Source: Myxococcota bacterium
GTDB lineage: Bacteria; Myxococcota_A; UBA9160; UBA4427
Reading direction: 5' to 3'
DNA: 64,000 bases
Assembly (NCBI GenBank): GCA_028823175.1
Contig: JAPKBZ010000013.1
Location: 1 to 64,000 of the forward strand
In this document: positions 16,570 through 24,858 of the stretch, one piece after another
Layout of the letters: each line of letters starts with the position of its first letter
Numbering within the stretch: the first letter of the stretch is position 1
Position numbers and translations under genes: made by a program
The notes under the pieces: model-generated
Database searches by the model: none
What the model was told of the DNA's origin: nothing
Seen by the model: only the letters and a program-made list of their open reading frames with translations

Positions 16570-17303
16570 TGTTGGATCTCAACTTTGCGACCGAGCAGGT
16601 ACGGGAGGCGCAAGATCATGCCGAATACCAAGCGCGTATGTCGCCAACTTATGAGGACATTGTCCCAGATTTGGTTGAAATGAGATATTCCCTCGGGAGG
16701 GTAGAGAACTGTACTCGGCAGATTAATAACTGAGACACCTTCCCAAACAAGGCGCACAGCAATTTCGGGGTCGAAATCCATACGGTTCCCGCACTGCACC
16801 CGATCGAGAATCGCGATCAAGGGCTTGAGAGGAAGGCCTCGATAGCCGCAGAGCGGGTCGCGGATCGCGAAGGAACAGCATTCGACCCAGACCCAAAAGT
16901 ATGAGATGAGTCGCCCGTATCTTCGGAGTTTGGGCGCATTCTGGAAGGTTGGTTCAATAAGAACCATGGCTTCTGGGTAGGCTTTGATTAGCTTGAGAAT
17001 CTGCGGAATGTCGCTGGTATCGTGTTGTCCGTCTGCATCTAGTTGTACGACATGGCTGAAACCAAGAAGGTGAGCTCTTCGGTACCCATCTTTCAACGCG
17101 GCCCCTTTGCCTCGGTTCTTGGGGCGGGTCAGGAGATCGACCCAGGAATAGCGCTCATTCAAGTTTTTGAGAGTCGTCTTAGTCTTCTCGTCGCTCCCGT
17201 CGTCCACCAGCAGGCACGGCAGTCCGAAATTGTCTAGCTCGGCCAATACTCCCTTCAGTGGCTCGCCGTGGTTGTAGACGGGTATTAAGAGGCACGGATT
17301 CAA
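16566..17303 (-). CDS. Family 2 glycosyltransferase
   Basis: A 245-aa GT-A fold enzyme. It has the N-terminal LIPVYNHGEPLKGVL, the nucleotide-binding DDGSDE and the metal-binding DADGQHD. Dolichol-phosphate-mannose-synthase-like enzymes of this family accompany aryl-polyene clusters and are proposed to add a sugar to the lipid anchor. The TTG start overlaps the stop of the COG4648-like gene and the ATG of the acyltransferase overlaps its stop. A helix at the C-terminus may hold it at the membrane. Confidence 0.9.
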   Translation of the reverse strand: MNPCLLIPVYNHGEPLKGVLAELDNFGLPCLLVDDGSDEKTKTTLKNLNERYSWVDLLTRPKNRGKGAALKDGYRRAHLLGFSHVVQLDADGQHDTSDIPQILKLIKAYPEAMVLIEPTFQNAPKLRRYGRLISYFWVWVECCSFAIRDPLCGYRGLPLKPLIAILDRVQCGNRMDFDPEIAVRLVWEGVSVINLPSTVLYPPEGISHFNQIWDNVLISWRHTRLVFGMILRLPYLLGRKVEIQQ

Positions 17304-17995
17304 GGAGATCCCCCAAGAGTGGGGCGGGTGGTTTGGGAATCAGTGGCGCTCGCTCGTTTGGCTGAGACTCGGCTGGGTGGCAGAGTTTCGCTTTGGTCCG
17401 CTGGCGGAAAAATGCGTTTCAATAAAAAGTCGGTGGGTGCGCCTAAGTAGCGGCGAAAGCGCCAGTGGCGGTAAATATATTCCACCGCGAAAAGAACGCC
17501 TATTAGAACGTATGACAGTATGCCCGTATAGAAGGTCCACAGCGAAAGCGTGCCCCAGGCTGCCAGAGCGAACGCCACGGAGCCATTGACCAAGAAAAAG
17601 ACGCACCACACCCCAGTCACGCGTCGGCAATAGGAAAGTTCGGGCGCCGATAGATCGGGTACTTGGATTTTCGCTAATCGTTCTATGGTCGATTCGTCCT
17701 GGGCAAAGGACACCAAAAACGTCATCAAGAGCCCGAGATTGATGACGACTGGTGTTAGCAGCAAGCTGAGTGGGTGGTTGAAGGCGGCCGTGAGCATCAC
17801 CATGCCCGCCATGGCAGCTACCGGAACCCAGAAAGTTCTGGTGTATGCAACCAATTTTCGAGGGGCTACAACCAGTAGTCTTATGGCTAAGACTCCAGCT
17901 ATGCAGAAAGCAAGGCTTCGCGGTTCCATGACGCCAAGCCCGACATAGATGAGCAGTGGGTAGATGACGGCAAGGATGGTTTGAAACAGGGCCAT
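17300..17995 (-). CDS. Polytopic membrane protein, COG4648-like
   Basis: A 231-aa inner-membrane protein with about six hydrophobic helices in the first 180 residues and a polar Ser/Arg-rich tail. I chose the ATG at 17995, with AAGG 6 nt upstream; a TTG at 17998 is adjacent. Proteins of this size and topology sit next to the GT2 and LPLAT genes in aryl-polyene clusters and are known only as COG4648-like; no biochemical role is established. It is the first gene of the operon. Confidence 0.7.
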   Translation of the reverse strand: MALFQTILAVIYPLLIYVGLGVMEPRSLAFCIAGVLAIRLLVVAPRKLVAYTRTFWVPVAAMAGMVMLTAAFNHPLSLLLTPVVINLGLLMTFLVSFAQDESTIERLAKIQVPDLSAPELSYCRRVTGVWCVFFLVNGSVAFALAAWGTLSLWTFYTGILSYVLIGVLFAVEYIYRHWRFRRYLGAPTDFLLKRIFPPADQSETLPPSRVSAKRASATDSQTTRPTLGGSP

Positions 17996-18127
17996 CAATC
18001 ACCTTCGACCGAAAAAAAAGGGGTGGTGCCGTGGGAGTTGACATTTTGCACTAGACGCTATGAGTTCGCATTTTCTCTGTCGGCATCGAAGTCTTCGACC
18101 TTGGGGGCATGAAGGCTGAAATTTCCC

Positions 18128-18262
18128 TTATGTGTTTTTGAGGCAGGGCAATATCCTGGCCGAAGTGATGCACTGGGTAGTATCTTGGCGGTGGCCTCCG
18201 GTCAGCCAAAGCACCAGGAAGAGCAAGCCCGCCAGCCATCTCCGAATTTTATTGGAAGTCAT
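18128..18262 (-). CDS. Possible 44-aa peptide with signal-like N-terminus
   Basis: This small frame has an ATG at 18262 with GGAG 6 nt upstream and encodes a signal-like start (MTSNKIRRWLAGLLFLVLWL), then a short polar tail. About 20 codons in, a different frame becomes protein-like (PVHHFGQDIALPQKHIRE) and stays open to 18051. The longer gene may therefore have been broken by a frameshift. It lies 133 bp upstream of the COG4648-like gene on the same strand. I recognise no family. Confidence 0.3.
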   Translation of the reverse strand: MTSNKIRRWLAGLLFLVLWLTGGHRQDTTQCITSARILPCLKNT

Positions 18263-18840
18263 TAGGATCTCCGACTTGATTGGATTCTGGAGAGTTCGGA
18301 GCTTAGCTATATCCTGCCACAGGGGTCATATGCCTGAGCATTTTTCTGATGCCATCAGATAAATCGAATTTTGAGGCGATCCCCAGCACTGCCTTCTGGT
18401 TCGTACGTTTTATTTGGTGCCGTGTGGCTTTCTGGTGTCACTGGATTCAGCGCCTTGGGGGCCGTGCCACTGGGAAATCGGTCGATTATTTTCTTGGCTC
18501 CGAGCGGTATCTCAATCCTAGGCGAGGGGGGGAAGTTGCGGAAAGTAGTGAACGCGTTGGTGATGGTTTTCGTAGTGTTTCCCTTGGTGTACGTTACCGA
18601 TATCGGAGTACTTCCATTTCCAGCAACAATGCTTTTAGTTTCAACGCTCTAGGTGTCAATATCCATACGATTGGCCCAGAAATCATGTGGGGGCGCTGAG
18701 ATTGGTAGTCGCGATATTTGCGGTCAGGGGAGGGCGCAGCCCGCAGAAGCCAAGGCTATCAGGCGGTGTTCGGCTCTGGTCCCACTGTGAAAACCACCGA
18801 AAACAAAAACGATCGAGGGCTTCCCTTATAGCCCTCTAAC
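18263..18840. other. Gene-poor right end of the island
   Basis: About 580 bp without a convincing gene. The longest frame, 18349-18699 on the plus strand, ends in a strand-like region (FSFNALGVNI) that faintly recalls an outer-membrane barrel, but codon use and start are unconvincing. A hairpin with 6-bp stem GAGGGC/GCCCTC (18815-18820 with 18831-18836) stands directly before the tRNA-like repeat. No integrase motif was found in any frame. I read it as decayed DNA. Confidence 0.4.
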
Positions 18841-18884
18841 CTCTAGATTCGGGATTCGAATCCCCGCGGATTCACCGCCGCGAC
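18841..18884 (+). repeat. Direct repeat, right copy (tRNA-Lys 3'-end remnant)
   Basis: It matches 337-380 at 39 of 44 positions and keeps the T-arm core GATTCGAATCCCC. The upstream 10 bases still resemble the anticodon arm weakly (TAACCTCT), but there is no 5' half, so no functional tRNA can form. All differences from the intact gene are transitions. It marks the right border of the island. Confidence 0.7.
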
Positions 18885-18935
18885 TCGACCTGGTTGCCGC
18901 CGAGAACGGCGGGTGAGAAGGTCGCTGGGGGAGTG

Positions 18936-19370
18936 ATGCCGGGCGGGACCCGGCTGGAGGCGCGAGCAGTGATTACACGGGGCATCCGGGTACTTTGCAG
19001 CGAGGCCGAGGAACTCGTCGAGACGTGGACCGCCGAGCAGGCTCGGGAGCACATGGAGGACGACGATGTCGTGCTCGTCGACATTCGCGACGTGCGCGAG
19101 CTCCAGCGCGATGGCGTGATCCCCGGGGCCGTCCATGCACCCCGGGGCATGCTCGAGTTCTGGGTCGACCCCGAGAGCCCCTACGCCCGGGATGTCTTTC
19201 AATCAGGCAAGCGCTTCGTCTTTTTCTGCGCCGGCGGGCTGCGCTCGGCCCTGGCCGCCCGCACCGTCCAGGAGATGGGGCTTGCGCCGGTCTGCCATAT
19301 GGCCGGGGGCTTTGCGGCCTGGAAAAAGCACGAATTTCCCATCGAGGCGAAGGCAGCGTCGAAGAAGTAG
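18936..19370 (+). CDS. Rhodanese-domain protein
   Basis: A 144-aa single-domain rhodanese. The fold begins near residue 30 (TAEQAREHMEDDDVVLVDIRD), continues with GVIPGAVHAPRG, and the catalytic loop is FCAGGLRSA with Cys98. It is likely a cytoplasmic sulfur-carrier or persulfide-transfer enzyme; its substrate is unknown. The ATG at 18936 is preceded by GGGGGAG at short distance; earlier starts are possible. It begins only 51 bp right of the tRNA-like remnant and is the first gene outside the island. Confidence 0.85.
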   Translation: MPGGTRLEARAVITRGIRVLCSEAEELVETWTAEQAREHMEDDDVVLVDIRDVRELQRDGVIPGAVHAPRGMLEFWVDPESPYARDVFQSGKRFVFFCAGGLRSALAARTVQEMGLAPVCHMAGGFAAWKKHEFPIEAKAASKK

Positions 19371-19471
19371 CTCGATAAACGGGCGTCTCGACGCGCGAAG
19401 AAAGAGTTGCCAGAGTCGCGACGAGGACCGAAGTCAGAGGCGAGAGGAAAGCCTCGGAGGAGTACTTGGAC

Positions 19472-20110
19472 ATGAGACCTTCCCCGCGTGATCTCGTGGT
19501 GCTGCCCTTGATCGGGGCGATTCTGATGGGCGCCGTGAGCCTGGCGCCGGCCGCGGCCCAGGCCTTCACCCCCTACCGGTTGCTGGTCCAGGCCGTGCAG
19601 AGCCCCCAGCGTCCGTTGGTCTATGTCCAAGATCGACTCCTCAAAATGCACCTGCGCAAGGCTCTGCTCCTGGCCCAGCCCGAAACGGCGCTCTCGGTGT
19701 CGTCGTATGTGGCCGGTGCGCACGCCTACCTCGTGGGCTGGGTCGACGATGCCGCCCAGCGCGATTCTCTCGAGAGCGCGGCTCGGGGCGTGCAGGGGCT
19801 GCTCTCGGTGGCGATCTACCTGCCCGTGAAACCCACCGGCGCTGACGCGCCGGATTCGGCGAGCGAACTCGGGCTGAAGGCCAAGGTGATGGCGGCGATC
19901 GTGGCGAAGAGCAGCGCCAAGAAAGCGAATGTCGCGGTCGATGTCCTGGGGAGCCACGCGGTGCTGGTGGGGCTTGTCCAGTCAGCGGCGGATGTCCAGT
20001 CCGCAGTGGCGGCGGCGAGCGCGACATCGGGGATCACGGGCGTGACGAATTTTCTCGATGTGCCCCTCTCCGAGAACACCAAGCCGTCGCGCGGCCTGCT
20101 CCAGCGCTAG
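19472..20110 (+). CDS. Periplasmic protein with two BON domains
   Basis: A 212-aa protein with an N-terminal signal peptide (VVLPLIGAILMGAVSLAPAAAQA) and two BON-like repeats: about 55-115 (AYLVGWVDDAAQRDSLESAA and GVQGLLSV) and about 130-195 (AVLVGLVQSAADVQSAVAAA and GITGVTN). BON domains bind phospholipid surfaces and occur in envelope-stress proteins. The ATG at 19472 has GGAGGAG 9 nt upstream; a TTG at 19466 is closer but less likely. Confidence 0.75.
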   Translation: MRPSPRDLVVLPLIGAILMGAVSLAPAAAQAFTPYRLLVQAVQSPQRPLVYVQDRLLKMHLRKALLLAQPETALSVSSYVAGAHAYLVGWVDDAAQRDSLESAARGVQGLLSVAIYLPVKPTGADAPDSASELGLKAKVMAAIVAKSSAKKANVAVDVLGSHAVLVGLVQSAADVQSAVAAASATSGITGVTNFLDVPLSENTKPSRGLLQR

Positions 20111-20144
20111 GCCGGGTGTCATGAATGGTAGGGTGGGCCCTTTT

Positions 20145-20173
20145 GCGACTGCGACTGCGACTGCGACTGCGAC
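20145..20173 (+). repeat. Hexanucleotide (GCGACT)n microsatellite
   Basis: About 4.8 perfect copies of GCGACT lie in the 214-bp gap between the convergent BON and Hpt genes. The tract is non-coding. A second, unrelated hexamer tract lies 55 bp further right. Confidence 0.9.
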
Positions 20174-20228
20174 GTAGAGCGAGGAGCCGAATGCCTCGAG
20201 CACGCTCGGGAGCGTATCGCTCTTTCGG

Positions 20229-20258
20229 CTTCCCCTTCCCCTTCCCCTTCCCCTTCCC
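20229..20258 (+). repeat. Hexanucleotide (CTTCCC)n microsatellite
   Basis: Five perfect copies of CTTCCC form a pyrimidine-only strand, in the same gap between convergent genes. Transcripts of both neighbours may read into it. No regulatory role is evident. Confidence 0.9.
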
Positions 20259-20324
20259 GGGCCCCCAGGCCCAGGTCGCTTGGCGAAACCTCGCCCGGGC
20301 GGGCCAGGGGCGGGCGGGTGCGGG

Positions 20325-20705
20325 CTAGGGAAAAGTCAGGGCCTGGAGCGCGCGGAGATCCCTGGCGAGTGCCGTTTGTAGTTCTCCCATCGCGATTTGG
20401 GCGTCCTGAGTTTGGCCGTGGACCAGTTCGAGTTCGATCAACCGCGCGAGCCTCTCAGTCGTTCGAGCGCCCATGGTTGAGGCGGAACCCGCGATTCGGT
20501 GGGCCAGCATGCACGCTTCCTCGCTCCGATCCGAACGCATGGCAGCTGCAAGCGACGCGATATCCGAAGGGCCGGTGCGAAGGAATACCGCGACCAAGCG
20601 TGCGAAAAGATCGAGGTCGCCACATACATGCGACAGAGCCCTGGCCCCGTCTATGGCGTGTTCAGAATGGGCATCCCGGTTCGACTGATGTGAAAGCTCT
20701 TGCAT
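20325..20705 (-). CDS. Hpt (histidine phosphotransfer) protein
   Basis: A 126-aa helical protein with the Hpt phosphorylation motif AHRIAGSASTMGA (phospho-acceptor His69 counted from the ATG at 20705; a TTG at 20714 is an alternative start). Hpt proteins shuttle phosphate from the receiver of a hybrid kinase to a response regulator. It follows the NtrC-type regulator by 48 bp on the same strand, and the upstream kinase is a hybrid with its own receiver. It is therefore the missing relay step of this four-gene system. Confidence 0.88.
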   Translation of the reverse strand: MQELSHQSNRDAHSEHAIDGARALSHVCGDLDLFARLVAVFLRTGPSDIASLAAAMRSDRSEEACMLAHRIAGSASTMGARTTERLARLIELELVHGQTQDAQIAMGELQTALARDLRALQALTFP

Positions 20706-20753
20706 CGTGGCCAACTCTCCTCCGTCAACTCAGCTCAGCGCGTGAGAAAATTC

Positions 20754-22124
20754 TCAAGCTGCCGGTCTTCGGTAGAGAGTCGTCCTGTGAATGCCGAGAA
20801 TTTGAGAAGCGACAGTCTTACAGCCATCGACTTTTTGGAGAACTGTCTCGATATAGCGATCGTTGAGAGCCTGAATTGAGAGATCCATGCGAAAAGCTGC
20901 ATTAAGAAGCTCGTCGATGGAATTTTCGTCGGTTGGAATTCCGACGATGGGGTCGGCGACCTTCTCCAGATCTTCTCTTCCGATCAGCAAGGCATCAGTC
21001 AGGGTCAGGATTCTCTCAATGAAATTTTCCAGCTCCCGCGCATTCCCGGGCCAGGGTTTTTTGGAAAGAATTTCAACTGCCTCTCGAGAGAAATGCCGAT
21101 CGCCGTTCCCGTGGCGTTCTAGGAAGAGGTGGGCGAGGGCTCCAATATCCTCTGCCCTCTCTCTTAGCGGGGGCAAATAGATCGGGATTACATTGAGTCG
21201 GTAGAAGAGATCTTTGCGAAATCGGCCCTTGACCATTGCCGTTTGGAGATCGGCGTTCGTGGCGGCCACGATCCGTGCCCGGACGGGCACCGAGACTGTG
21301 GAGCCCACGGGGCGGACTTCCCTCTCCTGGAGGACCCGCAGGAGCTTGGCCTGAAGGGCTTCCGGCATATCGCCAACTTCGTCCAGAAAGATGGTTCCTT
21401 GTCCAGCCGTGACGAAGAGTCCTTCTTTGTGGGTAGTTGCTCCAGTAAAGGCTCCTCGCACGTGGCCAAAGAGTTCGCTCTCAAGAAGGTGCTCGGGCAG
21501 GGAACTGCAGTTGATGCCGACGAAAGTCTCGTTCGCTCGACTGCCCTGATCGTGCAGAGCACGTGCAATGACCTCTTTTCCTGTTCCAGATTCGCCGGTG
21601 ATCAGCACGGTGCTCTTTGAGCCGGCAACCCTACGCGCGATAGAGAAGACCTCCTGCATCGCTTTGCTGACGCCGGTTGCGTCTCCCAACTGTGTGGCGG
21701 GCGGTCGCCCCGAGCGTAGTTCGCGGTTTTCTTCGGCAATGCTGCGCATTGCCCATGCTCGTTCGAGGCAAATCTTGAGCCGAAGAGGGTCCAGCGGTTT
21801 CGAAAGAAAGTCGAAGGCCCCGAAGCGAATTGCCTCGAGGGCGAGATCAGTGTCCGCGTAGGCGGTCATGATCAAGGCGGGCGCACTAATTCCCCTGTCT
21901 CTCAATTGCCCCAAAAGGTCGATGCCGCTGGTGTGGGGCAGTCTGAAGTCAACCAGAATAAGGTCGGGGTCGATATCAAAGGCCTGATCGACGACATCAT
22001 AGGTTCCGGGGTTGGTGCTGACCCGGAAACCGTCCGCGGCGATGAGAGATGTCAGTTGCTCACGGACGAGTTCATCGTCGTCGATTATGAGGACGTGCCG
22101 CTGGGGTTGGGTTTTCGATGTCAT
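20754..22124 (-). CDS. Sigma-54-dependent response regulator, NtrC family
   Basis: The 456-aa product has three domains: receiver (about 8-125, phospho-acceptor Asp59 in LILVDFRLP), AAA+ domain with Walker A GESGTGKE (177-184), the sigma-54-contacting GAFTGA loop (224-229) and Walker B IFLDEVG, and a C-terminal Fis-type helix-turn-helix (TVASQILGIHRTTLYRR). All catalytic motifs are intact, so it should activate -24/-12 promoters. It overlaps the hybrid kinase gene by 4 bp. Two such promoters face outward in the nearby 25.5-25.85 kb region and are its likely targets. Confidence 0.93.
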   Translation of the reverse strand: MTSKTQPQRHVLIIDDDELVREQLTSLIAADGFRVSTNPGTYDVVDQAFDIDPDLILVDFRLPHTSGIDLLGQLRDRGISAPALIMTAYADTDLALEAIRFGAFDFLSKPLDPLRLKICLERAWAMRSIAEENRELRSGRPPATQLGDATGVSKAMQEVFSIARRVAGSKSTVLITGESGTGKEVIARALHDQGSRANETFVGINCSSLPEHLLESELFGHVRGAFTGATTHKEGLFVTAGQGTIFLDEVGDMPEALQAKLLRVLQEREVRPVGSTVSVPVRARIVAATNADLQTAMVKGRFRKDLFYRLNVIPIYLPPLRERAEDIGALAHLFLERHGNGDRHFSREAVEILSKKPWPGNARELENFIERILTLTDALLIGREDLEKVADPIVGIPTDENSIDELLNAAFRMDLSIQALNDRYIETVLQKVDGCKTVASQILGIHRTTLYRRPAA

Positions 22125-23962
22125 GCCCTACGTCCCTCCTTGGGGCTCAGGTCATAGATCTTCGCGCTAACGCAGCCCTTGCCCGGTGGCTTCGTCGCGG
22201 GGAGCCAGGCCCCGAGTGCATTGCTCAGCTTGTCGAGAGTAATTGGCTTGGAGAGATAAGAGTTCATGCCCGACTCAAGGCATTTAGAGCGGGCTTTAGC
22301 CTCGACGTTTCCCGTAAGCGCGATGATCGGAGTCCGTGTTTTCCGTTTCTCCTCAAGGGCGCGCATGCCGCCGGCAATTTCGGGTCCCTCTAGATCTGGC
22401 ATTCGATAGTCGAGGAAAACAACGTCAAAATCTTGATCCTCGAAAAGGGCGAGCGCTTCACGCCCGGAGGCAGCGACCACATGATCTAACCCCAGGAGCC
22501 TGAGCATCTCGCCGGAAACCATTTGGTTGATCTCGTTGTCCTCGACCACGAGAGCCCGGGCGCCGGATAGGATCTCCGGATTTCGTTGCCGGCTGAGGTC
22601 AGTGCCCATCGATCTGAGCTCAGCAAGTCCCTCAGCTGCGACAATAGTTAGGGGAACGGTGAAGAAGAATTGAGAGCCCGCGCCAAGCTGGCTCCGTACC
22701 CCGATTTTGCCGCCCATTGCTTCAACGATTTTTTCGCAGATTGCCAGGCCGAGGCCAGCGCCTGGTGTTGAATCTTCGTTTTCCGAACTTGCCCGGGTAT
22801 AGGGCTGGAATATTGCTTCGTGAACTTCGGGTGAGATTCCGGAGCCGGTATCGGTCACCGAAAACTCAATCTCGGAGAATTCAGCGTCGCGGCTGCGTTC
22901 TCTCACCCCGATCACGATTTCTCCCCGTTGGGTGAACTTGATCGCGTTGTGAACCAGATTAGAAAAAATCTGCCTGAGCCTTGAGACGTCGCCACGCAGG
23001 GTATTCGGCATCGAGTCGTCGATGTCTATGCGAATGGTGAGGTGATGTTCGGCTTCTGCTTCACTCAACTGGGCTAGGAAGAGCGCCGAGACCGTTCCGA
23101 GGAGGGAGGCTGGAGTGAAGTCCTCCTGCTTGAGTTCGACCTGCGGGTTTCCCAGGCATTGGAACTCAAAAAGATCGTTGACGATGGAGGAGAGCGCGTG
23201 GGCTGTTTGCCGGAGGGGCTGAATGTAATCAAGTGCCTCGGATTGAAGGTCAAGTTTTGAGAGAAGTTCGATGAGTCCGCAGAGGCCGTTTAGAGGATTT
23301 CGCAGCTCGTGGCTGACGCACGAGAGGAATTCTGATTTCTCGAGGTAAGCCTTTTCAGCTTCGCGTCGAGCTTCTTCAAGTTCGCTCCGTTGCTCGATCA
23401 GCTTGTCCATCGCGCTGCGAATTTCTGCTAGGCCGACGTCTCTGGTCTGCAGTAGAACCAGATAGTCGGCGATACGGTCGTGAGCGGCAAAGTCGGTGAG
23501 GTTGAGTCCGGAGGATCGGATCCTGGACAGGTCGGTCGCCCAGGGTGAGATGAGCAAGAAGAGCGTGTTGCTCTCGCTGCCAGCGACGATTTGTCCGCGC
23601 AACTCGACCAGGGATCCAGCGGCCGAGACGGGCACTAAGCAAATCGGCTCGCCCTCGCAAGAGAGTAGGGCTTCGGCGCTTAGGTGCGGCAGTTGGGGTT
23701 GGCGAAGTTCCAGTACGTCCGAAAGGCCCTGACCCACGCTGATGTCCGGGCAAAGTTTCTCCAGCCCTGAGCCAAGCTGCAAAATTCGCAGCCCATGGTC
23801 GAGAACCATGTGAAAGGGAAATGCCGCGCGGAGGCCTGCAGGCGGGAGGGAATGAGTTGCGGCTGCCACGACAGGGCCGGGGTCGGCAGTGCCTTGGGCC
23901 GCCGCCTCGGGGACAGCGGTTGCAGCTCTGGGATTCGCTTTAAGGGGAGGGGGACAACTCAT
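22121..23962 (-). CDS. Hybrid histidine kinase with HNOBA-like sensor domain
   Basis: The product is 613 aa from the ATG at 23962; a TTG at 24001 is possible and neither has a clear ribosome site. After a disordered Ala/Pro-rich head, residues about 45-165 resemble the HNOBA domain that follows H-NOX in guanylate cyclases (FPFHMVLDHGLRILQLGSGL, ELRGQI). A signalling coiled coil (about 180-210) follows, then the kinase core with H218 in VSHELRNPLNG, NLVHNAIKFTQRG and DTGSGIS, and a C-terminal receiver (VEDNEINQM, FLDYRMPD, YLSKP). No membrane helix is seen, so it is cytoplasmic and probably receives its signal from the adjacent H-NOX protein. Confidence 0.88.
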   Translation of the reverse strand: MSCPPPLKANPRAATAVPEAAAQGTADPGPVVAAATHSLPPAGLRAAFPFHMVLDHGLRILQLGSGLEKLCPDISVGQGLSDVLELRQPQLPHLSAEALLSCEGEPICLVPVSAAGSLVELRGQIVAGSESNTLFLLISPWATDLSRIRSSGLNLTDFAAHDRIADYLVLLQTRDVGLAEIRSAMDKLIEQRSELEEARREAEKAYLEKSEFLSCVSHELRNPLNGLCGLIELLSKLDLQSEALDYIQPLRQTAHALSSIVNDLFEFQCLGNPQVELKQEDFTPASLLGTVSALFLAQLSEAEAEHHLTIRIDIDDSMPNTLRGDVSRLRQIFSNLVHNAIKFTQRGEIVIGVRERSRDAEFSEIEFSVTDTGSGISPEVHEAIFQPYTRASSENEDSTPGAGLGLAICEKIVEAMGGKIGVRSQLGAGSQFFFTVPLTIVAAEGLAELRSMGTDLSRQRNPEILSGARALVVEDNEINQMVSGEMLRLLGLDHVVAASGREALALFEDQDFDVVFLDYRMPDLEGPEIAGGMRALEEKRKTRTPIIALTGNVEAKARSKCLESGMNSYLSKPITLDKLSNALGAWLPATKPPGKGCVSAKIYDLSPKEGRRA

Positions 23963-24234
23963 CACAAAGAGAGTGTGGCCCCAGATATTAAATAGTGGCA
24001 ATGGCTAAAAGTTTAGGTTGCTATCGTCCTCATCGGTTACGCGCGGTCTACTTTCGTGCGGCTTTCTACTTGTGCTTAAAGCATGAAGGTCGCCTGCGTT
24101 CTTGCGGAATCTGAAGTGAAGTTCTTGTGCATGAGGAGAACTGCATCGGCAAGCCAGCGGAATGCGGCGTCAGCGCGCGAATCCCCGGGGAATGAAAAAG
24201 AGATGAAGTGTCCCGCAGGGATAGTGTTCCGGTC

Positions 24235-24822
24235 TTACTCTGCGAGAGGAAAGGTAGGGGACCCATTCGGATTCAACGACGCCTGGCCGGCATCGATCTC
24301 GAAAGCGAAGCCCCCGTCGTCGAGGGGAGTGGCCTCCGAGATTTCGATTTCTGTACCGAAGCGTTGCGCCAAGGCCTTTAGGGAGCCGGCCAGAAAGGGC
24401 TTGAAGGCTTCGAGTTCGCTGGGGTAAGCGATCGTGAGTCCCGCATCTTGGAACTGGAAGTTGCACATGAAGGGGGCCCTAAGCCCGGGCAAGCTCGCTA
24501 CTAGGCTGGTGTGGAGGCGATCCATATTCCTCAGGTAGTCCGCGAAGGTCTCCGCCGAGAACTCCATCAGCTCTCCATACACGGCAGGGCCCCTGTGGGT
24601 GATCCAGAATTTGCCGGCCTCGCCCAGGACCTGCTCACACGAGATGCCGAGAAGCTCAGATGTTTTTTCGGCCAGTCGGAGAGTGATGTCGTCTGGATAC
24701 TCTTCGAAGGTTAGAAAATTGGCCTGCCCAACGCCGGAACTTTCGGAGACAGCAAGCCAGCACGCTCTGCCGGCTCGCTCGATGAGCCAACTCCTTAACG
24801 CCTGGTTGACGATGCCGATCAT
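24235..24822 (-). CDS. H-NOX (heme-NO/oxygen-binding) sensor protein
   Basis: A 195-aa stand-alone H-NOX. It shows the family pattern IVNQALRSWL at the start, DDITLRLAEKTSELLGIS, the helix NMDRLHTSL with the proximal heme ligand His104, and PGLRAPF. The YxSxR motif that grips the heme propionates is changed: YPSEL (133-137), with Leu in place of Arg. H-NOX proteins bind NO (sometimes O2) and control partner kinases. Here the next genes are an HNOBA hybrid kinase, an NtrC regulator and an Hpt protein. A 272-bp gap separates it from the kinase gene, so a second promoter there is possible. Confidence 0.85.
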   Translation of the reverse strand: MIGIVNQALRSWLIERAGRACWLAVSESSGVGQANFLTFEEYPDDITLRLAEKTSELLGISCEQVLGEAGKFWITHRGPAVYGELMEFSAETFADYLRNMDRLHTSLVASLPGLRAPFMCNFQFQDAGLTIAYPSELEAFKPFLAGSLKALAQRFGTEIEISEATPLDDGGFAFEIDAGQASLNPNGSPTFPLAE

Positions 24823-24858
24823 AGGTTCCGTACCTAGTCTTGGGTCACCGGGTTTTTT

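Larger units (their letters stand above)
337..18884. mobile_element. Putative genomic island at tRNA-Lys carrying the aryl-polyene cluster
   Basis: The segment between the intact tRNA-Lys 3' end and its degenerate copy holds the whole aryl-polyene gene set and almost nothing else. By eye its DNA is less GC-rich than the rhodanese/BON genes just to the right. The first cargo gene ends about 100 bp from the tRNA. No integrase, excisionase or transposase is recognisable inside, so the element is either an immobile remnant, was mobilised in trans, or has lost its integrase in the 18.1-18.8 kb non-coding stretch. The alternative is that 18841-18884 is only a decayed tRNA duplicate. Confidence 0.5.

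Noticed and set aside
18841-18875. A second tRNA-Lys gene
   Set aside because: Only the 3' half is present and the sequence upstream gives no acceptor or D arm.
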